Shown here piece after piece: positions 1 through 13,461 of a stretch of DNA of 64,000 nt. Both the position numbers and the translations under genes were made by a program. Each line of letters opens with the position of its first letter. Positions within the stretch are counted from its first letter, which is position 1. Source of the DNA: Diphasiastrum complanatum. Taxonomy: Eukaryota; Streptophyta; Lycopodiopsida; Lycopodiales; Lycopodiaceae. The notes below the pieces were generated by a model. The model had not been told where the DNA came from and made no database searches. It saw only the letters and a list, made by a program, of their open reading frames with translations. The stretch covers positions 728,117-792,116 of the forward strand of contig CM055093.1 in NCBI GenBank assembly GCA_029204225.1, in the 5' to 3' direction.

Positions 1-337
1 ACAAGAACTTCTTTCTCAAAAAGAGATGAGTCGATACATTTGTTGTTTCATATAGATCAGTAAGAATGTCCCATGCCTCTTTGGAACTGGAACATTAGCT
101 ACATGAGCTACTTGTGAATCTTTAAGATTCAGAGATACAATGGCAAGAGCTTTGCCATCCTTACCTTCCTAGGTGGTCAGCATGTCAAGTTGTCGACTTG
201 CCTATTGAACCATTGACGTATTACTAGAGTTTCTTTTTAGTGAGTATCATCTTTGTCTTGAAATTCCACATATGGAAGTCATCACCGTTGAGCTTATTGA
301 TCAAGCAAATTTCTAAAGATATCGATGTACCTTCCAT
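1..337 (-). pseudogene. Ty1/copia gag N-terminal fragment (element A), runs off the window edge
   Basis: Read on the minus strand from an ATG at 337, the sequence gives an N-terminus with the copia gag signature LNGDDFHMWNFKTKM. Further left, in other frames, it gives KEAWDILTDLYETTN and LFLRKKF, typical of the UBN2-type gag domain of plant copia elements. Stops and frameshifts break it, so no full gag can be translated. The rest of the element would lie left of the window. The primer site and LTR just to the right fit a minus-strand element whose 5' end lies at about 1.1 kb. Confidence 0.7.
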
Positions 338-396
338 GATGAATGATCTAAAAAATAGTAAAACAGTCTTAAATACTAATAACAGTTTGGAACGAT

Positions 397-409
397 GGTT
401 GTGATACCA
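397..409 (-). promoter_or_regulatory. Primer-binding site of copia element A
   Basis: On the minus strand this reads TGGTATCACAACC. The first eight bases match the plant initiator-Met tRNA primer site TGGTATCAGAGC, and the rest diverges. It lies between the gag start at 337 and the LTR-like block to the right, where a primer site is expected. Confidence 0.55.
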
Positions 410-1110
410 CTTTTTTGGGCTTTGATAGATGCAGAATGATTAAAGAGAACTCAACATACAAATTATAACTTGATCTTTACCTAACTATAGATTCTGACTT
501 TAACTTAGATTGACATGAAGGATATCTTGTAGGTGTCAAAGACAACCATGAAGGGAGCAAAACAGTTAGGTGTCTAAGACAACCATGTTTCCTTAGAGAT
601 TAGATATCCTAAGTGAGTCATGGAACGAGTATCAGTGTATGAGAGAGAAATTATCAGAAAGCATTCATAGTGAAACACACATAAGAAAATAGAGCATATG
701 AATTAAGTTGTTGTGAATACAACTATCAGATCACGATCCTATGCCCAAGAATGGTTCACAGTAATAGCCCACTATGTGTTGTGATCTTATTACACCAATT
801 ACAGATTGAATGACTATCTCTACTTCTTGAATAACTTTCACTCTCTCTAAGATCTCTGATCCTATGGAATCAGATAATTAAGATACAATGGAGTTCACAG
901 AGGAACTATGAATCATGCTTTCACTAATAGTGACTTTGATTACATTCATTCATCGTCTATTTCTCATTTATTCGTGAATTCCCATTATGTATATATACAT
1001 GCAACAATCACAACAATTGTGGGCAACGAGTGTGAAGTAGTGCAGTTACTGCATAGTACAAAAATGAACTGTAACGTAGTCTACGTCAGACAGGGCAGAG
1101 GAAGAGCTCC
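410..1110 (-). repeat. Probable 5' LTR of copia element A
   Basis: This non-coding block sits directly upstream (minus sense) of the primer site. It carries a TATA-like TGTATATATACA at about 986-997, oriented to drive minus-strand transcription. A short direct repeat, AGGTGTC-A/T-AAGACAACCATG, occurs at about 532 and 580. The outer boundary is a guess, because no second LTR and no target duplication are visible. Confidence 0.4.
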
Positions 1111-1125
1111 ATTTTGAATGGTGAC

Positions 1126-1290
1126 AGTCGACGATCGTCGAAGACTTTGGGCAAGTCGAGTTGACTGGCTTGCTCTTGAGAGGATGTCGATGTCGATGAA
1201 GTGGATGTCGATGACTTCAAAGTCGATGACGAGACGTCGATGACTTCGATGAGTTTGAAGTTAGAGAAGTCGATGACGTGGACTTCAATG
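1126..1290. repeat. GTCGATGA word array
   Basis: GTCGATG occurs six times, with several near copies (TCGATGAG, GTCGATC, GTCGACG), in about 165 bp between the two copia elements. Spacing is irregular, so this is a word array and not a clean tandem repeat. It gives a spurious Ser/Thr-rich reading frame on the minus strand. It may have expanded within an LTR edge. Confidence 0.6.
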
Positions 1291-1368
1291 TCGATCATGC
1301 TTCTGCTTCAATTGATTGATTGCATAGACTTTTGACGTTTGAGAGTAAGGCTACGTTGTCATTTTAGA

Positions 1369-1393
1369 GAGAGAGAGAGAGAGAGAGAGAGTA
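1369..1393. repeat. (GA)n microsatellite at a retrotransposon breakpoint
   Basis: About eleven GA units interrupt the minus-strand copia RNase H frame right after its SSSEAEYKAL motif. The expected remaining RNase H sequence (seen intact in the element at 29.8-35.9 kb) is absent, so the repeat marks the truncation point of element B. Confidence 0.8.
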
Positions 1394-4300
1394 AGGGCTT
1401 TGTACTCGGCCTCACTAGATGACAATGAAATAGTGGCTTGTTTCTTTGACATCCATGATATACCTCCATCACCTATGAAAATCCAATTTGCACTTATGGA
1501 TTTCCTATCCATTTGATTTCCAGCAAAGTCCAAATCTGAAAAACCATACAAGTTAGGTGATGATTTCTCATACAATATGCCAAAATCTCGAGTTCCCATG
1601 ATGTATCTCAAAACTCTTTTTCCTAGCTTCCAATGCTCCTCACTAGGATCTTGCATAAATTGGCTTGATCTACCAACACAATAGCTTATATCTAGTCTTG
1701 TGATGGTTAGATATATAATTGAATCAACTAGCTTTCTATAGAGAGTAATGTCCTCGAAGGATCTTTCATTACTTCTTATAGTTAGCTTTACATTTGACTC
1801 CATAGGTGTATCACAAGACTTTGCATCTACCATATGAAATCTCTTTAGAATAGAATTAGCATACTTCTCTTGACAAATGAAAGTAGATTGAGAAGATCTA
1901 ATCACTTCTATTCCTAAAATGTAATGCAAATGACCAAGATCATGCACCTCAAACTCCTTCTTGAGAGCACTCTTGATATCATCAACATCTTAGTTGTTTC
2001 CACCACTCAAGATAATATCATCCACATAGATTAGCAAGATAGTAACGTCAAAATTTAAAATATAATGACTAATCATATTCACTCATAACAAAATTTTGAG
2101 AGAGTAGAAATGTTTCAAGCTTGGCATACCAACTCCTTGGTGCTTGCTTAAGACCATACAAACTCTTTTGTAGAAGACACACATAATTTGGCTTTGTAGA
2201 TGAAATGTAGCTCTCGGGTTGCTCCATGTACACTTCCTCCTCAAGATCACCATTCAAGAATGCATTTGTAATGTCCATTTTCCATAGATCTCATCCGAAA
2301 AAGAGTAGCAAGAGAGATGATGACCCGAATGCTTACCATCTTTGCCACGGGTGCAAAGGTCTCGTCATAGTCAATACCATGTTCTTGTGCATATCTCTTG
2401 GGCACCAACCTTGCCTTATCCTTATTGATAGATCCATCTTGGTTAGTCTTTCTCTTGAAGATCCATTTGCATCCAATAGCTTTCTTGTCCTTAGGTAACT
2501 CCACCAATCTCCATGTATTGTTCTTCATGCGAGCTTGATACTCAAGATCCATTGCTTGGATCCACTCCTCTTTGTTCCTTGATTTATCTACACATGTAGG
2601 TCCATCAAAAGAGGTCAGGAAATCATAGTTTGGTCTAGCAACTACTTGCTTACCTTTCTCATCAGATGTGAGCCTTGAAGGTGTTTGTCTTTCCCTTGAT
2701 GTTCTCCTTGGCTTTTGACTTGATGAAGGTCCTTCATCATCACCATCTAAAGTAGGATCCATAACATCAATATCAAGATTGTTAGATTCATCCACACCAC
2801 CATTACTTGAAGACACTTTTGGAATGTTCCCCTCATAAAAAATGACATCTCTACCAATAATCATCTTATTAGTAATAGGAATGTAAACCTTGTAGGCTTT
2901 ACTCACCTCACTATATCCAACAAATATACCTTTCCTTGAAAATGGATCCTACTTTGTCCTATCATCAAGAGTTATATTGACATAGCAAGTGCATCCAAAA
3001 GTTGTAAAAAACTTGACACTCGGCCTCCTCTTGAATAGCATCTCAAAAGGTGTTACCTATTGCATAGAAAGTTAGCACACAACAATGCTTGATCACAAAA
3101 TGGTTTAGGAAGATTTGCACTTAACCTCTTAGCTTTGGCACCTTCACATAAGGTCCTATTCTTCCCCTCGGCCACTACATTTTATTGAGGTGTCCTTGGA
3201 GTTGTGTACTCTCTCTTGGTCTCATGCTCATCACAAAGGCTTTGAACTTGGTTGAGATATACTCACAACCATTGTCACTCCTCAAGCACTTGATCCTTGT
3301 GAAAAATTGGTCTTCCTTTGAAATTTTTAACTTCGCAAAGACATTAGACACTTCATCTTTTCTCTTTAATAGATATACCCAACAATATCTACTAAAATCA
3401 TCAATGAAAATTACATACATCTTAGCTCCACTATTGCTAATTGTAGTAATTCCATGAATATCTGAATGTACAACTTGAAAGGCTTTTTAGATCTAGTATA
3501 AGGTAGTCTATCTGACTTTGACAAAGCACAAGACTCACAAACATGATTTATGCTAGTTAAGGGACTTGGAAGGCCAATCACGACTTGCTTTCTAGCTATT
3601 ACCTCCAATGCTTTGAAGTTGAATGCCCCATCCTCTTATGCCAAACCTCTTGCATGGATATTTGCTCACTTGCCACACATCCAACTTGGTTAGCAATAAC
3701 ACAAGCGTCTAGTTTGAATAACTTCCCTTGATTTTTACCTTTTGCAATCAAGACATCCTTCCTTTTGATCATACAAGCATCTCCATCAAACTCCACTTCA
3801 AGTCCTTTGCTTTTAGCAATCGACTCACACTAAGTAGGTTCTTAGTAGTATATGGAATGAACAAAACATCCTTCAAATGAACATTCCTATTTGTAGAGAG
3901 AGAAATAGGAATTGTGCCAATCCCTTTGATTGCACACTCACCATCATTGGCCGTGTAGATCACCCTCTTGTCATCTCTATATGGCAACAAAGAAGTGAAA
4001 TGATCCTTGTAAAAAGTCATGTGTGAGCTTGCTCCACTATCAATCCACCATGGATCAATATCTCCAACAATAGAACTCAAACATGAAAACATCACAAAAG
4101 CATCATCATTTGTGTTTTGAACATCAACACCATCCTCGTCAAGAGTTAGATTGCCTTGCTTGTCTCCTTGATCTCTCTTCTTTTTGTAGCAATCACTAGC
4201 AAAGTGACCCTTGATGCCACAATAGAAGCACTTTGATTTAGACCTATCTTTCTTCATACCAAAAGAAGAAGACTTGCCCTTACCTTTAGACCACTTGCCC

Positions 4301-4943
4301 TTACCTTTGCCCCTGAACTTGCCTTTATTGCCTCCTCATCATCTTGAGATGTTGTAGCTTCACCTCTTTCTTAAAGCCTATATTCTTCATTGATCAAGAT
4401 CTCTTGAAGATTCATCAAACTTGGCAAAGTTTTTTGAATAGTAAGACTTTGTACAATGTTAGCATGATCATCCAACAAACCATGAAGAATAACTTGAACA
4501 AGCTCTCCTTCCTTAATGCTCTCATCAATGCAAGCTAACTCATCACTTAAAACCTTCACTCTCAAAACAAAAGTATTAGGACTCTCTTATTTCTTTTATA
4601 TGCTTTGGAAGATTTGTCTTCTTAGAGTCAACACTCTAGATGTAGACTTGGATTTATAAAGCTTCTTCAAAGCTTCCCAAGCCTCATGAGATAAATTGCA
4701 CTTACCAATCTCCTTGAATAGCTCATTGATAATATTCATCTTGATCATGTGTAGAGCTTTCTTTGCTCTCTTGTCATACCTCACTTGATCTTGTTAAACC
4801 AAGGGTCTCTCCTCCAACCCTACAACAATATCCATCAACTCATGCATTTCAAGAAGTGATTCTATTCTCACCTTCCATGTAGAGTAATTGTACGAGGTAA
4901 GTCTATCATTGCCTTCCAACATGAATCCACTTGATGTAGCCAT
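1394..4943 (-). pseudogene. Copia Gag-Pol polyprotein pseudogene (element B)
   Basis: Pieces run right to left. Gag starts at 4943 and continues through 4784-4596 and 4565-4371. The zinc knuckle CFYCGIKGHFASDC and the protease site WWIDSGASSHMT lie in 4257-3769. The pre-integrase motif HKRMGH and CESCALSKS lie in 3796-3411. The integrase core IDDFSRYCWV and LRSDNG lie in 3420-3175. The RT start GCKWIFKRK and ETFAPVAKM lie in 2906-2247, then TNAFLNGDLEEEVYMEQP in 2278-2069. YVDD is near 2020, and RNase H SEAEYKAL lies in 1947-1394. Frameshifts and stops separate nearly every block. The domain content matches Ty1/copia polyproteins (about 1300 residues when intact). Confidence 0.9.
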
Positions 4944-5529
4944 GTTGCAATGACCCGAATTTCTCTTTCAACGTGTTCCAATGCACAAATCTCTCTTTTG
5001 AATAACAACAAATGTTTCCAAAAAGAAATCACAAGGATATGGAATCTCTCAATTCTCTTCTAGCACTTATAACCAGCAAATCAACACATAGAATGAAGAA
5101 ATCTTGATCAACCTATGATCTACCAACCTTCTAATGAATCTTTCCACTTTTTAAGATTGAAACACACTCTATTGAAGTCCATCAACCTCAAAAAATAGAG
5201 ATCCAATAAAAAATACGGTTTTGACAAAATCACAAAAAAATGAATCTTCCAATTCTTACATGCAATTGCCACAAACTTGATATAGAATCTTGTAGTCTCT
5301 AATTAAGCTTTCCTAATGCATCAAAAATCGTTTAAATCTAGTAAGGCATGTGTAAAATCAGAATTTTCAATATCATAAACCTAAATTGAGTTTTGACCTA
5401 CAAAACATCAATTTTACATATGCAAAATGCTTGATTTTTGAGTAGAAATCAATCTAGCACATTCTAGCATCGGTAACTCCTCAAAATCTTTGATAAATAT
5501 GGCTGATCCTTCCAAAATCTGCAACACAA

Positions 5530-5541
5530 GCTCTGATACCA
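5530..5541 (-). promoter_or_regulatory. Primer-binding site (initiator Met tRNA), copia element B
   Basis: On the minus strand this reads TGGTATCAGAGC, the standard plant copia primer site complementary to the 3' end of initiator methionine tRNA. It abuts the LTR at 5542 with no spacer. Confidence 0.85.
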
Positions 5542-6216
5542 TGTGAAGATTTTGTAAATCACTAAGATCCAAAATCATCTATTGATCTTTGATATGAAAG
5601 ACAACACAATTTACACCATTTGCAATATAGAAAATCAACATCTACTTAATGAAGAGGCACAAACTCAACAAGATATTGATCAAACATCAAACTTATGATA
5701 AGATGAATTTGTTGTCCATACAAAACCAGTAAGTTATTGTATTTCACACGTGTAGATCCGAATATCAACTCAACAATGCATTCTACACACAAAATTGCAA
5801 GATATCATTAGTATAGTGCACCAATGGATAGAGAACTCATGTATAAGCATGAAATGAGATGAGAGAGAGAATAATCATTTCTCCCATGAGTTTACATCTA
5901 TTTATAACAGGTCCATGTCTCATTAATGAGCTTGGTTTCCCTCCATATCAAAATCCCTACTATTAATGTGGACCAAATTCAGTGTATCTAACAGTCAAAT
6001 TTGAATGTGTCCAAACTCGACCTTCTACTTTCCCTCACTTTTTAAAAGTGGTAATTCAAATACTTTTAGACTAATATAACTTTGAAAAGTCAAACTCTAA
6101 GTCTAATATGAAAATCAGCCTCAATTGCCAAATAAACAAATGTGACCAAAATATCAAACTAGTTGACAATTTCAATGTTGAGAGTCTGTTCGAATTTGTC
6201 CACATGGGGGTCTACA
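5542..6216 (-). repeat. Probable 5' LTR of copia element B
   Basis: The inner edge is fixed by the primer site. On the minus strand the LTR ends ...CTTCACA and plausibly begins TGTAGACCCCC at 6216, giving TG...CA ends and a length of about 675 bp, close to the other LTRs here. A TATA-like TTATAAATA (minus sense) lies near 5890-5898. The outer boundary is inferred, because no second LTR survives. The 586 bp between this LTR and the gag ATG at 4943 hold leader sequence with no recognised gene. Confidence 0.5.
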
Positions 6217-6905
6217 ATCTTGTCATATATGCATAAATCATCAATAAGAATCTACAGAAATATTCTTAGAAAACCTTGAAAATGTAGGTAAAATTGGTTT
6301 TAACTTGATTTTTGGCTCTTATCAATACCTAATTATATCTTAATGATCCATCAAAAAAACCATATCATTCATGACCAAGTAATTGATTTTAAATTTTGGC
6401 AAACTTTGATTTTTTTAGTCTTATAATTTGGAACTACCATGATAATTGAGATCTATTCATTGTTAAGCATTAAATAAATGATTATTGCTTGTGAATACTT
6501 GTGAATACTTGTCTATTTAATCTTTTACCATTGATAGATATATTGGATTTAATCGACACCACTCTTGTCAAACATGTGTTGCATTTTCTTTTAAATCGAT
6601 GTGACATTCTCCAAGGCAGCTAGGTGTTCTGTTGATGTCTTGTATAGTCCAAGAAAAAATGTCTTAATAATTAGTTAATGAGCCTATATATATATATATC
6701 TTCTTCTATCATTAGAAATTTAAAGATCTTCAAAGTCTTTTCTTCTTCCATCACAATCTCCTACACATTTTTTAGATAAATCATTCTGGTGTAAAATTTG
6801 TGAGACATTGAAGAGGTGATTTTTATAGATTCTTCCTTTGCATAAAATTTCTAACATCGTGAATCAATAACTTTATGTGCCTCAGCAATGTATACAATGT
6901 GTGTG

Positions 6906-6953
<48 letters not shown>

Positions 6954-7569
6954 GAATTGCAGCTATATTTCAAATCTATTAATGGAATTCTACTTCAATC
7001 TATATTTTTTCCACAACTTTATTATTTTATTGAGCAGCTGTCAATGCATTTTCTCAGTTGTTATTCATGTCACAACTCATAAATATTATAGCAAGTACCA
7101 AACTATGTTTTCAGTTATGTAATGAATTTGTATTTTTTTGTTTTGCCAAATAATTACATAGAACGTAAATAAAATATTATGGCATGGATTTTTTATATAG
7201 TATGTCAATAAAGAGTGTAATAAATGCATCCAAAAATAAATACTTTTTCATAGAATTATGAAGTAGGGTGAAAATATATATATAAACAATCTTGTCAATA
7301 TAAAAACCCTAGGAACGATTTTGACATTTGTGAGTCAATTCGACAGTTGAATAGGACGTATTATATATATATATAGTATTCTTATGAACACAAAGAAGCC
7401 AACAGATTGCGATCCACACCCAGCACAAATCTAAGTACGCTCCCTTTTGTATGCTGATCGCTCTCACAAAAATTGCTATGTGTTTTTGGTGTGTGTGTGT
7501 TTTTTGTGTTACTCAAGTTGACTCGTAGCACGAGCCGCGCGTGTTAGGCATTTGGCTCCCGTCGCACTG
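6217..7569. other. Non-coding AT-rich stretch with a (GT)n microsatellite
   Basis: No coding motif was recognised. A (GT)n tract (one GT>GC change) occupies about 6899-6952, and short TA runs occur near 6690 and 7360. Reading frames across the GT tract are Val/Cys repeats and not genes. Confidence 0.6.
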
Positions 7570-7705
7570 TATATATATATATATATATATATATCTATAT
7601 CTAGTAGTAAAGAGTGTCCGTTGTTGACGGGCAATAGAGACCGATCTAGGTGACGGCCGATGATTTGGATGATGGCCGATCTCGCACATCTCGCATCTTG
7701 AATAT
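7570..7705. repeat. (TA)n microsatellite plus dispersed unit, copy 1
   Basis: About 13 TA units (7570-7595) are followed by a short linker and then AGTGTCCGTTGTTGAC at about 7611, continuing GGGCAAT and then a GC-richer segment with repeated GATGGCCGAT. A second copy starting with the same 16 bases follows another TA repeat at 11506. The similarity fades after about 30 bases but resumes at GTGGATGATG / TTGGATGATG. This suggests a small dispersed element tied to TA microsatellites. Confidence 0.55.
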
Positions 7706-7711
7706 CTAACA

Positions 7712-9492
7712 TTGAAGTCTTTGGAAAAATTTGAGTCATTGAAAAAATTTGAGCCTTTGGAAAAATTCAAGTCTTTGGAAAAATTTGAGTCTTCGGAAAA
7801 ATTCAAATCTTTGAAAAAAAAATTGAGTCTTTGAAAAAATTCGAATCTTCGAAAAAATTTGAGTCTTATGAAAAATTCGACTTGACAGTACAAAGTGTCC
7901 TTCGATCCTTCGAAAAAATTCAAATTAACATTTTGATCCTTTGGAAAAATTTGAGTCATTGAAAAAATTCGAGTCTTCGGAAAAATTCAAGTCTTTCCAA
8001 AAATTTGAGTCTTTGGAAAAATTCGAGTCTATGGAAAAATTTCGAGTCTTTCGAAAATTTTGATCTTTTAAAAAAAGTTGAGTCTTAAAAAAAATCGAGT
8101 CATTTGAAAAATTCGATTCTTTGAAAAAATTGAATCATTAAAAAAATTTGAGCCATTGAAATAATTCGATCCATTAGAAAAATTCGATGCATTGTAAACA
8201 TTCGAGTCATTTGAAAAATTCAATCCTTTGAAAAAATTCGGATCGTTCTAAAAATTCGAGTCTTCCAAAAAATTTGAGTCCTTCAAAAAATTTGAGTTCT
8301 TTTAAAACTTCGAGTCTTTGGAAAAATTTAAGCCTTTCCAAAAATTTGACTTCTTGGAAAAATTTGAGTCTTAAGAAAAATTCGAGTCATTTGAAAAAAT
8401 TCGTGACTTTGGAAAAATTTGAGTCATCAAAAAAATTGGAATTGAAAAAATTGAGTCGTTTCAAAAATTTGAGTCTCAAAAAATTTGAGTCTTTCTAAAA
8501 ATTCGAGTCTTCGAAAAAATTTGAGTCCTTGGAAACATTCGAGCCTTTTCAAAAATTCGAGTCTTTCGAAAAATTTGAGTCTGAAAAAATTTGAATCATT
8601 TCAAAAATTCGAGTCTTTTCAAAAATTCGAGTCATTGGAAAAATTTGAGTCTCAAGAACAATTCCAGTCATTTGAAAAATTCAATACGCTGAAAAAATTC
8701 GAGTCTTTGGAAAAATTTAAGTCATGGAAAAAATTCGAGTCATCAGAAAAATTCGAGTCACGGGAAAATTCAAGTCTATCGAAAAATTTAAGTCCTCCAA
8801 AAAAAATTAGAGTCTTCCGAAAAATTTGAATCTTTGAAAAAATTTGAGTCATCTGAAAAATTTTAGTCGTTCCAAAAATTCGTGTCGTTCAAAAAATCGA
8901 GTCGTTTCAAAATTGAGTCGTTCAAAAAAATTCGAGTCATCGGATTTTACTCTGTGTCAAAAAATATCAAAAGAGTTGAAAAAATTCAACGTTGGGTCAA
9001 AAAAGTTCGATCTTTCGAAAAAAAAAATTGATTCTTTAAAAATGTTCGAGTCTTTTGAAATATTCGAGTCTTCAAAAAAATTTGACTTTTTGAAAAAATT
9101 TGACTTTTGAAAAAATTCGAGTCTTTGAAAAAATTTGATCATTTGGAAAAATTTGAGTCTTTGATGAAATTCGAGTCTTTGAAAAATTTGATTCTTTGGA
9201 AAAAAAACTTCGAGCCTTTGGGAAAACAAAATTCTAGTCTATGAAAAAATTCAAGTCTTTGGAAAAATGCGAGTCTTCAAAAAAATTTAATCCTCTGAAA
9301 AAATTCGAGTCTTTGGAAAAATTCGAATCTTTGAAAAATTCGATTCTTTGAAAAAAAATCTGAGTATTTGGAAGAAAAAAAATTCAAGTCTTTGGAAAAT
9401 TTTGAACTTTAGAAAAATTCAAGTCTTTGGATAAATGCGAGTCTTCAAAAACTTAGATCCTTTGGAAAAATTCGAGTCTTTGGAAAATTTCT
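7712..9492. repeat. Minisatellite/satellite array of about 100 copies of an 18-bp unit
   Basis: The unit is close to GAGTCTTTGGAAAAATTC and recurs with 17-19 bp spacing and 10-30% divergence. The 18-bp period keeps all frames open, so the plus strand gives KFESLE-type hexapeptide repeats and the minus strand NFSKDS-type repeats. Several 60-150-codon frames arise this way, none with a credible start or a non-repeat domain. Non-unit inserts at about 7880-7915, 8940-9015 and 9495-9560 share TTTTACTCT and GTACAAAG words, suggesting older material around which the array expanded. Confidence 0.88.
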
Positions 9493-10255
9493 GAGTTGAT
9501 AGTACAAAGGGTCAGATTTTACTCTAGGTTTAAAAATATACAAAGGGTCGGAATAAATTCGTCTCGATCCGATCCGATCCGATCTAATGATCACATGGGG
9601 TGGGTGGAGTGAGGGTGAGCTTGCTAATGGTTTTAAAGTTGAATTGTCTATCATGCCATAATTAACAAAACCTAGACCTAAGATCAGGGGATAGGAAACG
9701 TCAAAGGATCTTAATTACAAATTATAATAAGCTATAAAGCTATTCAGCGTGGGAAAGTTTTGGGCACCATATCAAGACTGGCACTATCTCATTCTGAAAA
9801 AAGAAACGATTGGTGATTCAAATTATATTACCAATCTTAAAGGTATGATGTAGTTATGATGCTTTGGATCCATGCATGTAGTTGCATGTCTAGTACGACT
9901 CCTAGAACCCATGGCACTTGAGTTTTGGCAAAGGTATTTATCTGTCGATATGTCCCTTCTCACAACATAAAGAAAAACTTCGAACAAAGTGTGCATTTTT
10001 TGGGATAACACTCACGGATTTCCTCTAGAATATTTACAAACTCTTTATTTGACACGAAATACTTTGCATAAATTTCTTTTGGATATGGGTATTTTTAAAG
10101 CCATAATACAAATGTCAAGGTGACCTGTTAAAATCTATAGAGTAAGAATCCACATGTAATACAATAGGTATGTAAAAAGGTCAAATGGTGTTTGTCACCT
10201 GCCCAAGAGCGCCCTACTCCACTGACGTTCTACAAGATGCCATGTAGACTATTCT
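9493..10255. other. Non-coding stretch after the 18-bp array
   Basis: It contains a short GATCC tandem (four copies at about 9565-9584). No gene, transposon domain or RNA gene was recognised. Confidence 0.5.
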
Positions 10256-10500
10256 CAATGGATTGAGTGCTAGCGAGGTAGGACAGGTTCAAACCATCGC
10301 ACTCCACTGATTAGTGAGGCACATCAGGTGATTAGCGAGGATCCATAAGTGATCAGCGAGGATCCACATTAGATCACCGAGGCACATTAGTAATCCCTGT
10401 CATGTAGTATATTATCAATGGATTGAGTACTAGCGAGGTAGGACAAGTTCAGACCATTGCACTCCACTGATTAGTGAGGCACATCAGCGAGGATCCACAA
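10256..10500. repeat. 158-bp imperfect tandem duplication with nested GCGAGGATCC words
   Basis: A block starting TCAATGGATTGAGT at about 10256 recurs at about 10414, about 90% identical over more than 70 bp. Between the copies a shorter motif, GAT(T/C)AGCGAGGATCCA, is repeated three to four times every 20-25 bp. The overall period is about 158 bp. Confidence 0.75.
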
Positions 10501-10985
10501 TTGCAACAGCTCTGTCACTGCTATTTCTATTTCAACACTCTCTACAACATCGTCTTTTCTCGTCTGCAGCTTCACACCAACCTTGAGATGCTCTGTCACT
10601 ACCCTGCTGATTAAGTGTTGCTCTACAAACTGAGGTAGTGTCATAATTGGCACCCCATTGTAGATGCCCTCGAGGGTGGAATTCCAATCGTAGTGCCTCA
10701 TGAAGCCTCCCGTGGAAGGATGAGAGAGGATGCGCACCGTGGCTTCTGTTGCTCTCTCCTTTATCTTTCTCTATTGTCTTTCTTTATGCCTAGCTTCTCG
10801 CTCCTTCAACTCATGCTCCTCCTTCAAATCCAACTGCTTTTGTATCCATTCCTTCTCTTTCTCTTCTTTTGCTATGAGCCTTTCCCGTTTTTCCTATTCT
10901 TGTAGTTCTCTATCGAATTCCTCATCTTCCTTCACGTCTTCTCAATGTAGAGCTGCCTTCATAATATCGAGCAGTGAATCCACAC
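10471..10985 (-). pseudogene. UDP-glycosyltransferase fragment (PSPG box) next to a Lys/Glu-rich segment
   Basis: The minus strand from 10737 to 10471 encodes ILSHPSTGGFMRHYDWNS, then TLEGIYNGVPIMTLP and EQHL. This is the PSPG signature of plant family-1 glycosyltransferases, which transfer sugar from UDP-sugars to small molecules. The invariant HCGW is changed to HYDW, and only about 90 codons of an enzyme usually 450-500 residues long remain. Just upstream in the same strand (10985-10740) is a Lys/Glu-rich, coiled-coil-like segment with three stops, unrelated to glycosyltransferases. It is a captured or decayed fragment with no catalytic N-domain and no function expected. Confidence 0.75.
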
Positions 10986-11141
10986 AATGCGCTTGAATAG
11001 ATAGTGTGTGTGGCGCATGCCCATGGCCGTGAGAGATTCGATGATCATGAGAGAAATAGAGGGAACACAAAATTTAAATTTGTGGAGGTGGGCCCCACCT
11101 ATGAAATTTGTATTGGAAAGAAGGCATACATCCTCCTCTCA

Positions 11142-11302
11142 CACATACATACACATGCATGTATCCAAAAAACCTCCTCCCCTTACATGCATGCATGGGG
11201 AGGAGGGCCATACATGCATCCCCCTCACCATCATTTTTAGTGAAAAAATTGTGTATGCATGGGTGAGGGGAGGAGGATGCATGGGTGCACCCATACCCAT
11301 GC
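11142..11302. repeat. Palindromic word cluster (ATGCATG / GGGGAGGAGG)
   Basis: ATGCAT occurs repeatedly, interleaved with GGGGAGGAGG and its complement CCTCCTCCCC and with GGTGAGGGG / CCCCTCACC. The segment can fold on itself in several registers and abuts the large TA repeat. No protein domain is recognised. Confidence 0.55.
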
Positions 11303-11318
11303 GCAAAACTGTACATAA

Positions 11319-13461
<2,143 letters not shown>

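Larger units (their letters stand above)
1369..6216 (-). mobile_element. Degenerate Ty1/copia retrotransposon (element B), 3'-truncated
   Basis: This minus-strand element reads from right to left: probable 5' LTR (5542-6216), primer site (5530-5541), untranslated leader, gag from an ATG at 4943, then protease, integrase, reverse transcriptase and RNase H. It ends at the GA repeat near 1390, and no 3' LTR or polypurine tract follows. Domain order PR-INT-RT-RH defines copia. The coding region is broken into at least ten frames, so it is inactive and older than the copia element at 29.8-35.9 kb. Confidence 0.88.

Noticed and set aside
7712-9492. Possible CRISPR array or repetitive-protein gene
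   Set aside because: There are no unique spacers between units, the genome is eukaryotic, and every frame is open on both strands because of the 18-bp period.
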